From: Palsa-892 sp035295845
Lineage (GTDB): Bacteria > Pseudomonadota > Alphaproteobacteria > Rhizobiales > Xanthobacteraceae
Assembly: GCA_035295845.1 (NCBI GenBank)
Contig: DATGIF010000015.1
Span: 62,001 to 126,000 of the forward strand
Direction of reading: 5' to 3'
Length of the DNA stretch: 64,000 bases
Shown piece after piece: positions 54,065 to 63,429 of the stretch. The notes beneath the pieces were generated by a model that was not told the DNA's origin, ran no database searches, and saw only the letters and a list, made by a program, of their open reading frames with translations. Position 1 is the first letter of the stretch. Each line of letters begins with the position of its first letter. The translations under genes and the position numbers were made by a program.

Positions 54065-56896
54065 CTATTGCCCGAGCCGTTCCAAGAGCGCCGGCACGTG
54101 CACCTGGTCCGCCTTGTAGTTGCCGGTGAGCACGTACATCACGATGTTCACGCCGACGCGGAAGGCGAATTCGCGCTGGCGCGGCTCGCCCGGCGCCAGC
54201 GGCAACATCGGCTGACCGTCGGGACCGAGCGCCCAGGCGCCGGCAAAGTCGTTCGAGGTGATCAGGATCGGCGACACGCCGTCGCCTGCGCGCGCGGGCC
54301 GCGCTTCGGTTTCCTCGCTCGGCTCCGGCAACGCCTCCACCCAAAGCCTGCCGGTGGCGAAACGGCCGGGGAAATCACGAAGGAGGTAGAACGATTTCGT
54401 CAGCACATGGTCGGGCGGCACCGGCTCAAGCTCGGGGATATCGAGGGCGGAGAGAATTTCCCGGAGCTTCGCCAGCGCCGGCGAAACCTCGCCGCCTCGC
54501 ACCGGCAGCGTCGTGAGCGCGTCGCGGGTGTCGAACAGGATGGTGCCGCCCTGTTTCATGTAGGCGTCGATGCGGACAAGCGTCGCCGCGTCGGGCTTGG
54601 GAGCGTCCGGCGCGATCGGCCAATAGAGCAGCGGGAAAAACGCGAGCTCGTCCTTGGCGATGTCGACGCCGATCGGATCGCCCGGCTCGAGCGCCGTGCG
54701 CTGGGAAAGGAACAGCGACAGGCCCTCGAGGCCGGCGCGGCTCACGGCGTCAAGATCCTTGTCGCCGGAGATCACATAGGCAAGGCGCGTTTGCGTCGTG
54801 GCGCGGAGCGCGAAGTCATCGGCGGCCGTCATAGGCGGCGCCTTCGGCGATATTGTGTTTTGCGCCGAGGCGCGTTCCGCGTCGGCCGCCGCGAGTGCCG
54901 CCGCGAACGCGAAAACGGTCGCGGCCCGGCGCCAATTCAGCCGCGACCAGCCGCCGGCGAGCAGAAATACGATCAGCGCGTCGGCGACGAGCAAGGCCAG
55001 CACGCCGATCAACGCGGCCGCGCGCAGGTCGACCGGCTCGCCCTGGCGATAGGGCTCGACGCGCGCCTGCATTGCCGAAAGATCAAGCGAGGCGAGGCGA
55101 TCCTGCGGCGCGAGCGTGTTCACGGCGACGAGACCTTCCGGCGGTCCGTAGAATCCCGGCGGATGATCGAAGACGCCGCGGCCGGCGTAATCGGCGGGGA
55201 TCGGCCGCGCGGCGGGGCCCGGCGGCGTGAAGACGCCGTAGCCGTCGAGAAGCCGGGATGGCGCCACCGTGGGCGCTTTCTGGCGTTCGGCCGCCGCGGA
55301 TTCCGCGACTGGCCCGTCGCCGGCGCCGGCGAGCGCGACCACGCGGCGCAGCATCTCGACGAAGGCGCCGGATAACGGCAAATCCGACCAGGTGGCGTCG
55401 GCCGACACATGAAAGAGAACGAGGAGACCGTGTCCGCGCCGCTCGGCTGTGACGAGCGGCGTGCCGTCGGTCAGCGTCGCCCAGGTGCGTTCCGCTAACC
55501 TCGCGTCGGGCTCGGCCAGCACTTGGCGGGTCACCGTCACGTCGTTGGGAACGGCGAGATCATGGAACGGGCCTTCGTGGGAAAACTGGCCGAGCTTCTG
55601 CGGCTGCTCCCAAGAAAGGTTTCCGCCCAGCACGCGTCCGCCGCGGCGGAGCTGCACCGGGACAAGATCGTCTTCGGCGGCTGCGAGGCGCGGCCCCGCG
55701 AAGCGGATCAGCAAGCCGCCGTCATCGATCCAGCGCACCAGCCGCTCGCGGGCGGCGGGCGCGATGGTGCCGACGTCCGAGAGGATGAGCGCCGGCAGAC
55801 GCTGATCGAGGAAACGCGTGATCGCTTCAGCGGGCGAGGCGGCTTCGGCGAGACGCACATCGGCGAAGGGCCCGAGCGCGCGTGAGAGATAAAAGGTCGC
55901 GGCAAGCAGCGGCTGACTCGTATCCGCGGTCGCGCCCGACACGACGCCGACCGAGCGCCGCTGCCAGCGCTTGTCGAGAAGTTGCACGGCGCCGGAGGCG
56001 CGTTCGCCGGCAATCTCGATGCGGGCGATGTCGTTTCTGATCTCGACCGGCAGGTCGAAGCGCGCCTCGGTTTCGCGTTCGCCCGTGCGAAACGCGAAGG
56101 AGGCGTCGCCAAGCGCGAGCCCGCGCAGGTCGCGGGCGCGAACCACTCCTTGCGCCGGCGCGCTGTCGTCCGCGCGCAGAACCTTGACCGTAAGGCCGCC
56201 CGCCGCGTTGTCGGCGGCAGCGAGCGCGTGGCCAGCGGGCACGCCGCCGTTAACAATCGTCAGCCGGTCGCCGGCGAGCGCGCCGAGCCTGTCCACGAAG
56301 GCGGCGCCGTCGCCAACATCGACGCCGTCGCTGAGCCAGATGACGGAAGCATCGGGATTCTGCTGCAACAGGCGGTCGAGCACCGGCAACACCTCGGCGC
56401 GATCGGGCGTATGCGCCGACGGCGCCAACAAGCGAAGCGCTTCGCGCGCCTCGCCCGGCCGCAGGAGGGTCGCGTCCTTCGGCGGAGCACCGGTCGGAAG
56501 CAGGGCGAGCGGCCGGCCCTCGACCTCGGCGCGGGAAACGATTGCACTGGCGGCGCGCAAGCGTTCCTTCCACGCAACCGCGGCCGGCCAGCCGGAATCG
56601 ATCAGGAGAATGGTCGGGCCGCCAGCGCCGCTGCCCGCGGGCGGCGGATTCCATACCGGACCCGCGGCCGCGATCACGATGAGGGCGGCCAGCAGGAGCC
56701 GCAATGCAGTGAGCCACCACGGCGTGCGCGCGGGCGTTTCTTCTCTCGGCTCGATCTCGAACAAAATCCGCGTCGGCGGAAACGCAATGCGCCGCGGCCG
56801 CGGCGGCACCAAGCGCAGGAGCCACCACAGAACCGGCAAGGCGGCGAGCGCAAGCAACACCAGCGGCGAGGTGAAGCCGAGCGGCAGGCCGATCAT
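54065..56896 (-). CDS. DUF4159 protein with BatA-like N-terminus
   Basis: A 943-aa protein. The N-terminal membrane pair and BatA motif (FTSPLVLLALAALPVLWWLL, RRIAFPPTRILFEIEP) are followed by a VWA-like region (TILLIDSGWPAAVAWKERLR), a middle helix near 655 and the C-terminal DUF4159 domain (AYVISGDKDLDAVSRAGLEG, FPLLYWPIAPDAPKPDA, GGTILFDTRDALT). It overlaps the DUF58 gene stop by 4 bp (ATGA). A large antisense open frame covers the same DNA but is codon-bias shadow. It acts in the membrane with the MoxR/DUF58 partners. Confidence 0.88.
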   Translation of the reverse strand: MIGLPLGFTSPLVLLALAALPVLWWLLRLVPPRPRRIAFPPTRILFEIEPREETPARTPWWLTALRLLLAALIVIAAAGPVWNPPPAGSGAGGPTILLIDSGWPAAVAWKERLRAASAIVSRAEVEGRPLALLPTGAPPKDATLLRPGEAREALRLLAPSAHTPDRAEVLPVLDRLLQQNPDASVIWLSDGVDVGDGAAFVDRLGALAGDRLTIVNGGVPAGHALAAADNAAGGLTVKVLRADDSAPAQGVVRARDLRGLALGDASFAFRTGERETEARFDLPVEIRNDIARIEIAGERASGAVQLLDKRWQRRSVGVVSGATADTSQPLLAATFYLSRALGPFADVRLAEAASPAEAITRFLDQRLPALILSDVGTIAPAARERLVRWIDDGGLLIRFAGPRLAAAEDDLVPVQLRRGGRVLGGNLSWEQPQKLGQFSHEGPFHDLAVPNDVTVTRQVLAEPDARLAERTWATLTDGTPLVTAERRGHGLLVLFHVSADATWSDLPLSGAFVEMLRRVVALAGAGDGPVAESAAAERQKAPTVAPSRLLDGYGVFTPPGPAARPIPADYAGRGVFDHPPGFYGPPEGLVAVNTLAPQDRLASLDLSAMQARVEPYRQGEPVDLRAAALIGVLALLVADALIVFLLAGGWSRLNWRRAATVFAFAAALAAADAERASAQNTISPKAPPMTAADDFALRATTQTRLAYVISGDKDLDAVSRAGLEGLSLFLSQRTALEPGDPIGVDIAKDELAFFPLLYWPIAPDAPKPDAATLVRIDAYMKQGGTILFDTRDALTTLPVRGGEVSPALAKLREILSALDIPELEPVPPDHVLTKSFYLLRDFPGRFATGRLWVEALPEPSEETEARPARAGDGVSPILITSNDFAGAWALGPDGQPMLPLAPGEPRQREFAFRVGVNIVMYVLTGNYKADQVHVPALLERLGQ

Positions 56897-57861
56897 GCGG
56901 CGGCCTCCGCCTCAGGCAGCGTCACATCCGACAAGCGGCGGCGGGCGATCACATTGCGGGTCTCGCCCATGCGCGCGCGCAGCGCCAGCAGCAATTCGCT
57001 CGCCGGACGATCGGTGCGGTGCACGGCGAAACTCCAGTTCCGGCGGCCGGTCTCGTTGCGGATTGCTTCGCGATGACGGCGCACGCGCTCGACGTAATCG
57101 GCGCGCCAGGCTTCGGCGCGGCCGACGGTGATCGCGCCCGCGCCCTCGGGCTCGAAGAATTCCACGCGGCCGGAGTAGGGGAAGGTTTCCTCCGCCGGGT
57201 CGACGATCTGCACCACATGGCCGCCGGCGCCGTTCGCCGAGAGTTTCGCGATCGCGCCGATGACTTCGCCGGCCGGGCTCCACAGATCGCCGAGCACGCA
57301 TACTTCGTCGCGCGGGCCGGCGACGAAGGACGGCGGCAGGCTTTGCCGCTCGCCCGGCGCGTGAATGATCGCCTCGGCCATGCGCTCGATCACGGCGCGG
57401 TTGGCGGTCGGCCGCAGGAGCGCGGGAATGCCGACACGCTCGCCGCCGCGCACGAGCAACTCGCCGAGTGCGAACGCCAGCACGAGCGCGCGGTCGCGCT
57501 TCGTTTCCCACACGAGGGGCGAGGCGAATTCCATCGACGGCGAAAGATCGGGCCAGATCCAGATCGTGTGCGCCGCCTCCCATTCGCGCTCGCGCACATA
57601 AAGATGGTCGTCGCGCGCCGAGCGCCGCCAGTCGACGCCGCTCGCGGGCTCGCCCGACATGAAGCGGCGGTATTGCCAGAAGTTCTCGCCCGGTCCTGCG
57701 CGGCGCCGGCCATGCAAGCCGTGGAAGACCGAGGCGGCCACGCGCCGCGCTTCGAGCGCGAGCCGCGGCATCGCGGCGACAAGATGCAGAGCGGCTCCCG
57801 TCGCGGCGCGGATCGGAGCGTCGTCGCGAAGGTTGCGGGGGCCGGCGCTGGTTTCGTTCAT
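56893..57861 (-). CDS. DUF58 domain protein
   Basis: A 322-aa cytoplasmic protein. The DUF58 signature region is GENFWQYRRFMSGEPASGVD and WRRSARDDHLYVREREWEAA, with a VWA-like strand IWIWPDLSPSMEFAS. It overlaps the MoxR gene stop by 4 bp and the DUF4159 start by 4 bp, so all are translated in series. DUF58 proteins partner MoxR ATPases in assembling or activating membrane complexes. Confidence 0.9.
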   Translation of the reverse strand: MNETSAGPRNLRDDAPIRAATGAALHLVAAMPRLALEARRVAASVFHGLHGRRRAGPGENFWQYRRFMSGEPASGVDWRRSARDDHLYVREREWEAAHTIWIWPDLSPSMEFASPLVWETKRDRALVLAFALGELLVRGGERVGIPALLRPTANRAVIERMAEAIIHAPGERQSLPPSFVAGPRDEVCVLGDLWSPAGEVIGAIAKLSANGAGGHVVQIVDPAEETFPYSGRVEFFEPEGAGAITVGRAEAWRADYVERVRRHREAIRNETGRRNWSFAVHRTDRPASELLLALRARMGETRNVIARRRLSDVTLPEAEAAA

Positions 57862-58868
57862 GCAATCCTTGCTTTCAGCCTTCCGATCACGGCCTCGATG
57901 GTCTCGCCATCGGCGCGTGCGGCGAAGGTGAGCGCCATGCGGTGCTTGAGCACGGGCTCGGCGAGCGCCAAGACATCGTCGATCGAGGGGGCGAGCCGTC
58001 CATCGAGAAGGGCGCGGGCGCGGACGGCGAGCATCAGCGCCTGGCTCGCGCGCGGGCCTGGTCCCCAGGCAATGAACTTCGAAGGGCCGTCGGCATCGGC
58101 GCCGGGGCGCGCTGCGCGCACGAGATCAAGGATCGCCTCGACCACGGATTCGCCGACGGGGATGCGGCGCACGAGTCGTTGTGCCGCGACAAGGTCATCG
58201 GCGGACATTGCGGGCCGCGGCTTCGTCTCGTCGATGCCGGTGGTGTCGAACAGGATCCTCCGTTCGGCGTCGCGAGCGGGATAGGAGACGTCGATCTCCA
58301 TCAGGAAGCGATCGAGTTGCGCCTCGGGCAGCGGATAGGTGCCTTCTTGTTCGATCGGATTTTCGGTGGCGAGCACGTGGAAGGGCCGCGGCACGTCGTG
58401 GCGCGTGCCGGCGACGGTCACATGATACTCCTGCATCGCTTGCAAGAGCGCCGACTGCGTGCGCGGGCTCGCGCGATTGATTTCGTCGGCGAGGAGAAGC
58501 TGCGCGAAGATCGGGCCGCGGATGAAGCGGAACGAGCGCTTGCCGGCGGCGCTTTCCTCCAGCACCTCGGCGCCGAGAATGTCGGAGGGCATGAGGTCGG
58601 GGGTAAACTGGATGCGGCGCGCTTCAAGGCCGAGCACGGTGCCCATGGTGTCCACGAGCTTGGTCTTGGCGAGACCGGGCACGCCGACGAGGAGCGCATG
58701 GCCGCCGGCCAGCACCGTGATCAGCGCGCGGTCGACCACTTCGTCCTGGCCGAAAATCACGGCGCCGATCGCCGTGCGCGCCGCGCGGATGCTGGCGGCG
58801 GTACTTTCCGCCGCGCGCACGATCATCTGATCGAGGGTCTCGGTGGTTTCGCTCTTCGTGGACGCCAT
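57858..58868 (-). CDS. MoxR-family AAA+ ATPase
   Basis: A 336-aa AAA+ ATPase and first gene of the four-gene operon. Walker A is LLVGVPGLAKTKLVDT, Walker B LLLADEINRASPRTQS, sensor 1 FHVLATENPIEQEGTY and the arginine region PEAQLDRFLMEIDVSYP. It is a chaperone-type MoxR that acts with the VWA/DUF58 proteins. A 218-bp gap separates it from the divergent DUF1285 gene and should hold the promoters of both. Confidence 0.93.
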   Translation of the reverse strand: MASTKSETTETLDQMIVRAAESTAASIRAARTAIGAVIFGQDEVVDRALITVLAGGHALLVGVPGLAKTKLVDTMGTVLGLEARRIQFTPDLMPSDILGAEVLEESAAGKRSFRFIRGPIFAQLLLADEINRASPRTQSALLQAMQEYHVTVAGTRHDVPRPFHVLATENPIEQEGTYPLPEAQLDRFLMEIDVSYPARDAERRILFDTTGIDETKPRPAMSADDLVAAQRLVRRIPVGESVVEAILDLVRAARPGADADGPSKFIAWGPGPRASQALMLAVRARALLDGRLAPSIDDVLALAEPVLKHRMALTFAARADGETIEAVIGRLKARIA

Positions 58869-59086
58869 TTTGTCCTCCGCCGGTGGGAAAGCGCCGGGCC
58901 TGTTGGGGTTCCATGGCCCCTCGGTGATCTACGCCGCAAACACAATGCAAATTCCGTGCAGGAAAGCCCGCGACTCAGCCGCAATCAAGGCAATCCGGAG
59001 AATCTTAAGCCTGGGCTATGCTTTGCGGAATCGGGCAGGCGCCCGCCGATCACAATATTGTAAGAACGTCCCAGACGGAGAAAGTC

Positions 59087-59668
59087 ATGGTTGAAGCCGG
59101 TCAGCAGGGGTTGGAATCCCTTGCCGCGGCTGTTGGCAAGGGCAGGCACCCGCCGGTCGACAAGTGGAATCCGCCCTTTTGCGGCGATCTCGACATGCGA
59201 ATCGCCGCCGATGGTACCTGGTTCTATCTCGGCACGCCGATCGGCCGGCCGGCGCTGGTCCGGCTCTTCGCGTCGGTGATCAAGCGCGAGGGCGGCCGCT
59301 ACTATCTGGTGACGCCGGTGGAGAAGGTCGGCATCCGGGTCGAGGATGCGCCGTTCCTGGCGGTCGAGATGGAGATCGACCAGCGTGGGCCGCAGCAAAA
59401 TCTTATTTTCCGCACCAATGTCGACGATGTCGTGCGCTGCGACGCCGAGCATCGGCTCCGCTTCGAGCCGGAAGCCGGGACCGGCGGCTTGCGTCCGTAT
59501 CTGCATGTGCGGCGCGATTTGTGGGCCAAGGTGACGCGCCCGCTCTTCTTCGATCTCGTGGCGATCGGCGAGGTGCGCGTGGCGGAAGGCAAGCGCATGT
59601 TCGGCGTCGTCTCGGCGGGAGAATTTTTCGCCATGGCGCCGGAAGAGACGATCGCGGGATACGCATGA
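59087..59668 (+). CDS. DUF1285 protein
   Basis: A 193-aa protein starting MVEAGQQGLESLAAAVGKGR. The DUF1285 core is PPVDKWNPPFCGDLDMRIAA, DGTWFYLGTPIGRPALVRLF and GRYYLVTPVEKVGIRVEDAP. The start at 59087 has CGGAGAAAG upstream; an earlier ATG adds 23 poorly conserved residues. The family fold is beta-rich and its role unknown. It overlaps the next gene's start by 4 bp (ATGA), beginning a four-gene operon. Confidence 0.9.
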   Translation: MVEAGQQGLESLAAAVGKGRHPPVDKWNPPFCGDLDMRIAADGTWFYLGTPIGRPALVRLFASVIKREGGRYYLVTPVEKVGIRVEDAPFLAVEMEIDQRGPQQNLIFRTNVDDVVRCDAEHRLRFEPEAGTGGLRPYLHVRRDLWAKVTRPLFFDLVAIGEVRVAEGKRMFGVVSAGEFFAMAPEETIAGYA

Positions 59669-60345
59669 TGTCGTCGTCGCCGGCCTTGGACGGGCTCTCC
59701 GCGCCCGCGCGCGATTTCGTCGAGCGCGCGCAGCGGCGGCTTTCCCCGACGCCGCCCGAACAGCTTGGCGCGGCGGTTTCGCTCGACGAGCTCGACGCGC
59801 AGTTCGGCGATCATCGCATGGCCTCCGATATCGCGGGGGTGCTCGCCGACAAGCCGTTTCGTGCGGCCGCCGTGCTCGTGCCCATGGTGGCGCGCGAGCG
59901 GCCGACACTTCTCCTGACGCAACGATCGAGCGAGCTTTCCAGCCATTCCGGCCAGGTCGCCTTTCCGGGCGGCCGCATCGACGAAGGCGACGCCGATCCA
60001 GCCGCCGCCGCCATGCGCGAAAGCGAGGAGGAAATCGGGCTGCACCGCGAGTTCATTTCGCCGCTCGGCTATCTCGACCCGTATCTTTCCGGCACAGGTT
60101 TTCGCATCGTGCCGGTGGTGGCGCTGGTCGCGCCCGGATTTAAACTTGCGCTCAATCCGCGCGAGGTGAAGGACAGCTTCGAGGTGCCGCTCGATTTCCT
60201 GATGTCGCCGGCCAATCACGCCCGCCATAGCCGCGAATGGAAAGGCGTAATGCGCAGCTACTATGCGATGCCCTATGGCAAGCATTACATATGGGGCGCC
60301 ACCGCCGGCATCATCCACCGGCTCTACGAACGGCTTTACGCATGA
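59665..60345 (+). CDS. NUDIX CoA pyrophosphatase (NudL-like)
   Basis: A 226-aa hydrolase. The NUDIX/CoA signature is LTQRSSELSSHSGQVAFPGG then RIDEGDADPAAAAMRESEEE with IGL following, which matches the NUDIX box plus the LLTxR-(SA)x3-Rx3-GxAFPGG motif of CoA pyrophosphatases. It splits CoA into 4'-phosphopantetheine and ADP. The start MMSSSPALDG overlaps the DUF1285 stop by 4 bp. DUF6111 follows, also with an ATGA overlap. Confidence 0.9.
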   Translation: MMSSSPALDGLSAPARDFVERAQRRLSPTPPEQLGAAVSLDELDAQFGDHRMASDIAGVLADKPFRAAAVLVPMVARERPTLLLTQRSSELSSHSGQVAFPGGRIDEGDADPAAAAMRESEEEIGLHREFISPLGYLDPYLSGTGFRIVPVVALVAPGFKLALNPREVKDSFEVPLDFLMSPANHARHSREWKGVMRSYYAMPYGKHYIWGATAGIIHRLYERLYA

Positions 60346-60602
60346 GCAGGACACTGACCGAGATTCTGCTGTTTTTCGCGCCGTTCGCGATCTATGCGAT
60401 TTATCTGTTCGCGACCGATCACGACGCGCGCGAGAAAGAACACTGGCGGCGCGACGTGCTGGCGGCGCTCGCAGTCGCGGGCTGTCTTCTGGTCATCGCA
60501 AGCCTCGTGCTGCTCGCGCATTTCGGCGGCTCGCCGCCCGGCGGCACCTATACGCCGGCGCATATCGACAACGGCAAACTCGTGCCCGGCCAGATCAAAT
60601 GA
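60342..60602 (+). CDS. DUF6111 family membrane protein
   Basis: An 86-aa protein with two helices (LLFFAPFAIYAIYLFATD and LAALAVAGCLLVIASLVLLA) and a short periplasmic end (GGTYTPAHIDNGKLVPGQI). The pattern is that of DUF6111, which sits between NUDIX and CCA genes in many rhizobia. Start and stop both overlap the neighbours by 4 bp (ATGA). The role is unknown. Confidence 0.85.
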   Translation: MSRTLTEILLFFAPFAIYAIYLFATDHDAREKEHWRRDVLAALAVAGCLLVIASLVLLAHFGGSPPGGTYTPAHIDNGKLVPGQIK

Positions 60603-61861
60603 GCCAGGGAGCGACGCGGGTTCTCGCCGCGAAGGAGCGGGCATGGCTCGAGCGCGAGCCGCTCGCCCGGCTCCTCGATGTGCTCGATGCGGATGCCGAG
60701 GAGGCGCGCGTCGTTGGCGGCGCGGTGCGCAACACGCTGCTTGGGCTTGCGGTCAACGAGGTCGATATCGCCACCACCGCGGTGCCGGACGAGGTCGTGC
60801 GCCGCGCGGGCAACGCCGGATTCCATCCGGTGCCGACGGGAATCGAACACGGAACGGTGACGGTCGTCATCGGCGGCAAGCCGTTCGAAGTGACGACGCT
60901 GCGCGAGGACATCGAGACCTTCGGGCGCCACGCCAAGGTTCGTTTCGGACGCGACTGGAAAAAAGACGCCGAGCGGCGCGATTTCACGATCAACGCGCTG
61001 TTTCTTGCGCGCGACGGCCGGGTGAGCGATTTCGTCGGCGGCCTTGCGGACCTCGAAGCGCGGCGCGTGCGCTTCATCGGCGACCCCGCCACGCGCATCC
61101 GCGAGGATTATCTGCGGGTACTGCGCTTCTTCCGCTTTCACGCCGCTTACGCCGGCGGCGCCATGGACGCGGCCGGGCTTGCCGCCTGCATTGCGGCGCG
61201 CGCCGAGATCGCGTCGCTTTCGCGCGAGCGCGTGCGCGCCGAGCTCAGCAAGCTTTTCCTCGCCCAGCATGCGGTGCCCACGCTCGCGACCATGAGCGAA
61301 GTGGGCATTCTCGGAAGCGTGCTCGGCGGCGTTCCGCTGCTCGCGAGCTTCGCCAACATGATGAAGGCAGAACACGCGCTCGGACTTGAGCCCGACGCGA
61401 TCCGGCGGCTCGCCGCGCTCGCCGTCTTCCTGAGCGAGGATGCCGAGCGCTTGCGCGACCGCTTGCGGCTCGCCAACGCCGAATTTCACCGGCTCGAATC
61501 CATGGGCGATCGCTGGTGGCAGGTCTCGCCCGCGCGTGGCGAAGACGCCGCGCGTGCGCTTCTCTACCGGATCGGCGCCGAGAATTTTCGCGACCGCGCG
61601 CTGATGGCTTTTTCGCGCTCACGGGCGAAAGCGGATGACAAGGCCTGGCGCGATCTTGTGACCCTGCCCGCGCGCTGGTCGCCGCCGAAATTTCCGCTGG
61701 CGGCCAAGGATTTTACCGCGCGCGGCATCGAGAAGGGGCCGGCGCTGGGGGCGGCACTCGCGCGCGCCGAGGAGGAATGGATCAAGGCCGGATTTCCGGC
61801 CGAGCGTTCTGCGCTCGATTCGATCGTCGAGGACGCTCTACGGGCGGTGAAGAAAAGCTAA
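60599..61861 (+). CDS. cca: CCA-adding tRNA nucleotidyltransferase family protein
   Basis: A 420-aa class II nucleotidyltransferase. RVVGGAVRNTLLGLAVNEVD holds the GG-x-VR and the acidic pair; RRDFTINALFLARDG and DPATRIREDYLRVLRFFRFH are the next conserved motifs. It adds or repairs the 3' CCA of tRNAs; poly(A) polymerase-like activity is the alternative in this family. The start MSQGATRVLAAKERAWLE overlaps the DUF6111 stop by 4 bp. It is the last gene of the operon and abuts the hemF stop. Confidence 0.92.
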   Translation: MSQGATRVLAAKERAWLEREPLARLLDVLDADAEEARVVGGAVRNTLLGLAVNEVDIATTAVPDEVVRRAGNAGFHPVPTGIEHGTVTVVIGGKPFEVTTLREDIETFGRHAKVRFGRDWKKDAERRDFTINALFLARDGRVSDFVGGLADLEARRVRFIGDPATRIREDYLRVLRFFRFHAAYAGGAMDAAGLAACIAARAEIASLSRERVRAELSKLFLAQHAVPTLATMSEVGILGSVLGGVPLLASFANMMKAEHALGLEPDAIRRLAALAVFLSEDAERLRDRLRLANAEFHRLESMGDRWWQVSPARGEDAARALLYRIGAENFRDRALMAFSRSRAKADDKAWRDLVTLPARWSPPKFPLAAKDFTARGIEKGPALGAALARAEEEWIKAGFPAERSALDSIVEDALRAVKKS

Positions 61862-62743
61862 TCAGGGCCACTTCACTTCCGGCGGCAGCGAGGAAAGAAT
61901 CGATTCCACATTGCCGCCGGTCTTCAGCCCGAACATGGTGCCGCGGTCGTAGAGCAGATTGAACTCGACATAGCGGCCGCGGCGCACGAGCTGTTCCTCG
62001 CGCTCTTCCTTGGTCCACGGCGTAGTGATGTTCCGCCACACCAGTGCGGGATAAATCTCGAGGAACGCCATGCCGACCTCGCGCACGAAGGCGAAGTCGG
62101 CTTCCCAGTCGCCGGAGTCGAGATTATCGAAGAAAATTCCGCCGACGCCGCGCGGCTCGTTGCGGTGAGGCAGGAAAAAATACTCGTCGCACCAGGCCTT
62201 GTATTTCTCGTAGGAGGCGACGCGCGGATGCTGGTCGCATGCCGTCTTCATTGCGGCGTGAAAGGCGGTTGCATCGCGGTCGTCCGGCGCGCGCCGCTGA
62301 TCGAGGAGCGGCGTAAGATCGCTGCCGCCGCCGAACCAGGGTTTCGTCGTCACCACATGGCGCGTGTTCAAATGCACCGCCGGCACGTGCGGATTGCGCG
62401 GGTGGACGATCACCGAAACGCCGGACGCCCAGAAACGCGGATCCTCTGCGGCGCCCGGAATTTGGGCGCGGAATTCGGGCGCGAACTCGCCATATACGGT
62501 CGAGACGTGGACGCCCGCTTTTTCAAACAGGCGCCCATGCAACATCGCCATCTCGCCGCCGCCACCCGGCGCGCCGGCGTGATCCTTCCGCTCCCAGGCC
62601 TTGCGCACAAAACGGGCCGGCGCTCCCCAATAAAGCGTCTTCGGCGCTTCGCTTTCGAGGGCCTCGAGCGCCGCACAAATGCGGTCGCGGAGCTCCGCGA
62701 ACCAGGCGCCTGCCTTTGCCTTGCGCGCTTCGGCTTCACCCAC
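61862..62743 (-). CDS. hemF: Oxygen-dependent coproporphyrinogen III oxidase HemF
   Basis: A 293-aa enzyme of haem synthesis that oxidatively decarboxylates coproporphyrinogen III to protoporphyrinogen IX. Family signatures are GGGGEMAMLHGRLFEKAGVH, NPHVPAVHLNTRHV, WFGGGSDLTPLLDQR, DEYFFLPHRNEPRGVGGIFF and RRGRYVEFNLLYDRGTMFGL. The start overlaps the trmL stop by 8 bp, so it follows trmL in one unit. The last codon touches the cca stop from the other strand. Confidence 0.96.
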   Translation of the reverse strand: MGEAEARKAKAGAWFAELRDRICAALEALESEAPKTLYWGAPARFVRKAWERKDHAGAPGGGGEMAMLHGRLFEKAGVHVSTVYGEFAPEFRAQIPGAAEDPRFWASGVSVIVHPRNPHVPAVHLNTRHVVTTKPWFGGGSDLTPLLDQRRAPDDRDATAFHAAMKTACDQHPRVASYEKYKAWCDEYFFLPHRNEPRGVGGIFFDNLDSGDWEADFAFVREVGMAFLEIYPALVWRNITTPWTKEEREEQLVRRGRYVEFNLLYDRGTMFGLKTGGNVESILSSLPPEVKWP

Positions 62744-63197
62744 GGGGAAAGCCCTTCGTCTGGCGGAGCGCCTCGCCCAAAACCATGGCGAGGCTCACCG
62801 CGACGTTCAGCGAGCGCATATCCTGCCGCATGGGCACGCGCACGCGTGCATCGGCTGCTTGATGCACGTCGTCGGGAACGCCGGCAGATTCGCGCCCGCA
62901 CAGGAGCACGTCGCTTTCGCGATAGGAAAAATCGACATGCGCGGTCGCAGCCTTGGTGGTGAGTAAAACGAGCCGGCGGCTTTCTCGTTTGCGCCAATCC
63001 TCGAAGGTGCCGAACGAAACGTGGTCCACGACGCTCACATGGTCGAGATAGTCGAGACCGGCGCGGCGGAACGTCTTTTCGGTGGCCGGAAAGGCGGCAG
63101 GTCCGACGATATGGACCGCGACGCCGAGGCAGGCGCCGAGCCGTAGAATCGTGCCGGTGTTCTGTGGAATATCGGGCTCATAGAGGGCGATGATCAT
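62736..63197 (-). CDS. trmL: tRNA (cytidine/uridine-34-2'-O)-methyltransferase TrmL
   Basis: A 153-aa SPOUT methyltransferase. The N-terminus is ALYEPDIPQNTGTILRLGAC, and the knot contains LLCGRESAGVPDDVHQAADA, VRVPMRQDMRSLNVAVSLAM and VLGEALRQT. It 2'-O-methylates the wobble base of tRNA-Leu isoacceptors. It shares an 8-bp overlap with hemF downstream. A 232-bp gap separates it from the divergent petA gene. Confidence 0.95.
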   Translation of the reverse strand: MIIALYEPDIPQNTGTILRLGACLGVAVHIVGPAAFPATEKTFRRAGLDYLDHVSVVDHVSFGTFEDWRKRESRRLVLLTTKAATAHVDFSYRESDVLLCGRESAGVPDDVHQAADARVRVPMRQDMRSLNVAVSLAMVLGEALRQTKGFPRG

Positions 63198-63429
63198 GGC
63201 CGATGGCAGCCTGTGGAAAGTTGCCTAAGGGGCTCTGTTCCTTCGACGAATTGTGCAAGCAAGAAACTGCTTTGCCGCATATGCGAACACTGGACAATAG
63301 ATGGCAACGATGCAATTAGAAGTCCTCGAGACAGGCGCCGTTCTTGCGCCGCGAGCGGGGTCGGGCGGGGGCTTCGATTTCGCATCGCGGCGCTCGTTTG
63401 GAGAGGCGGCCTAACGCAAGGACGTAATC

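Noticed and set aside
52169..55375. Long plus-strand open frame of 1068 codons
   Set aside because: It is antisense to two well-supported genes (GATase-like and DUF4159), is Arg/His/Asp-rich and has no domain; it is GC-codon shadow.
59164..59664. N-terminal extension of the NudL-like protein
   Set aside because: It overlaps DUF1285 in another frame; the ATGA junction at 59665 gives normal size.
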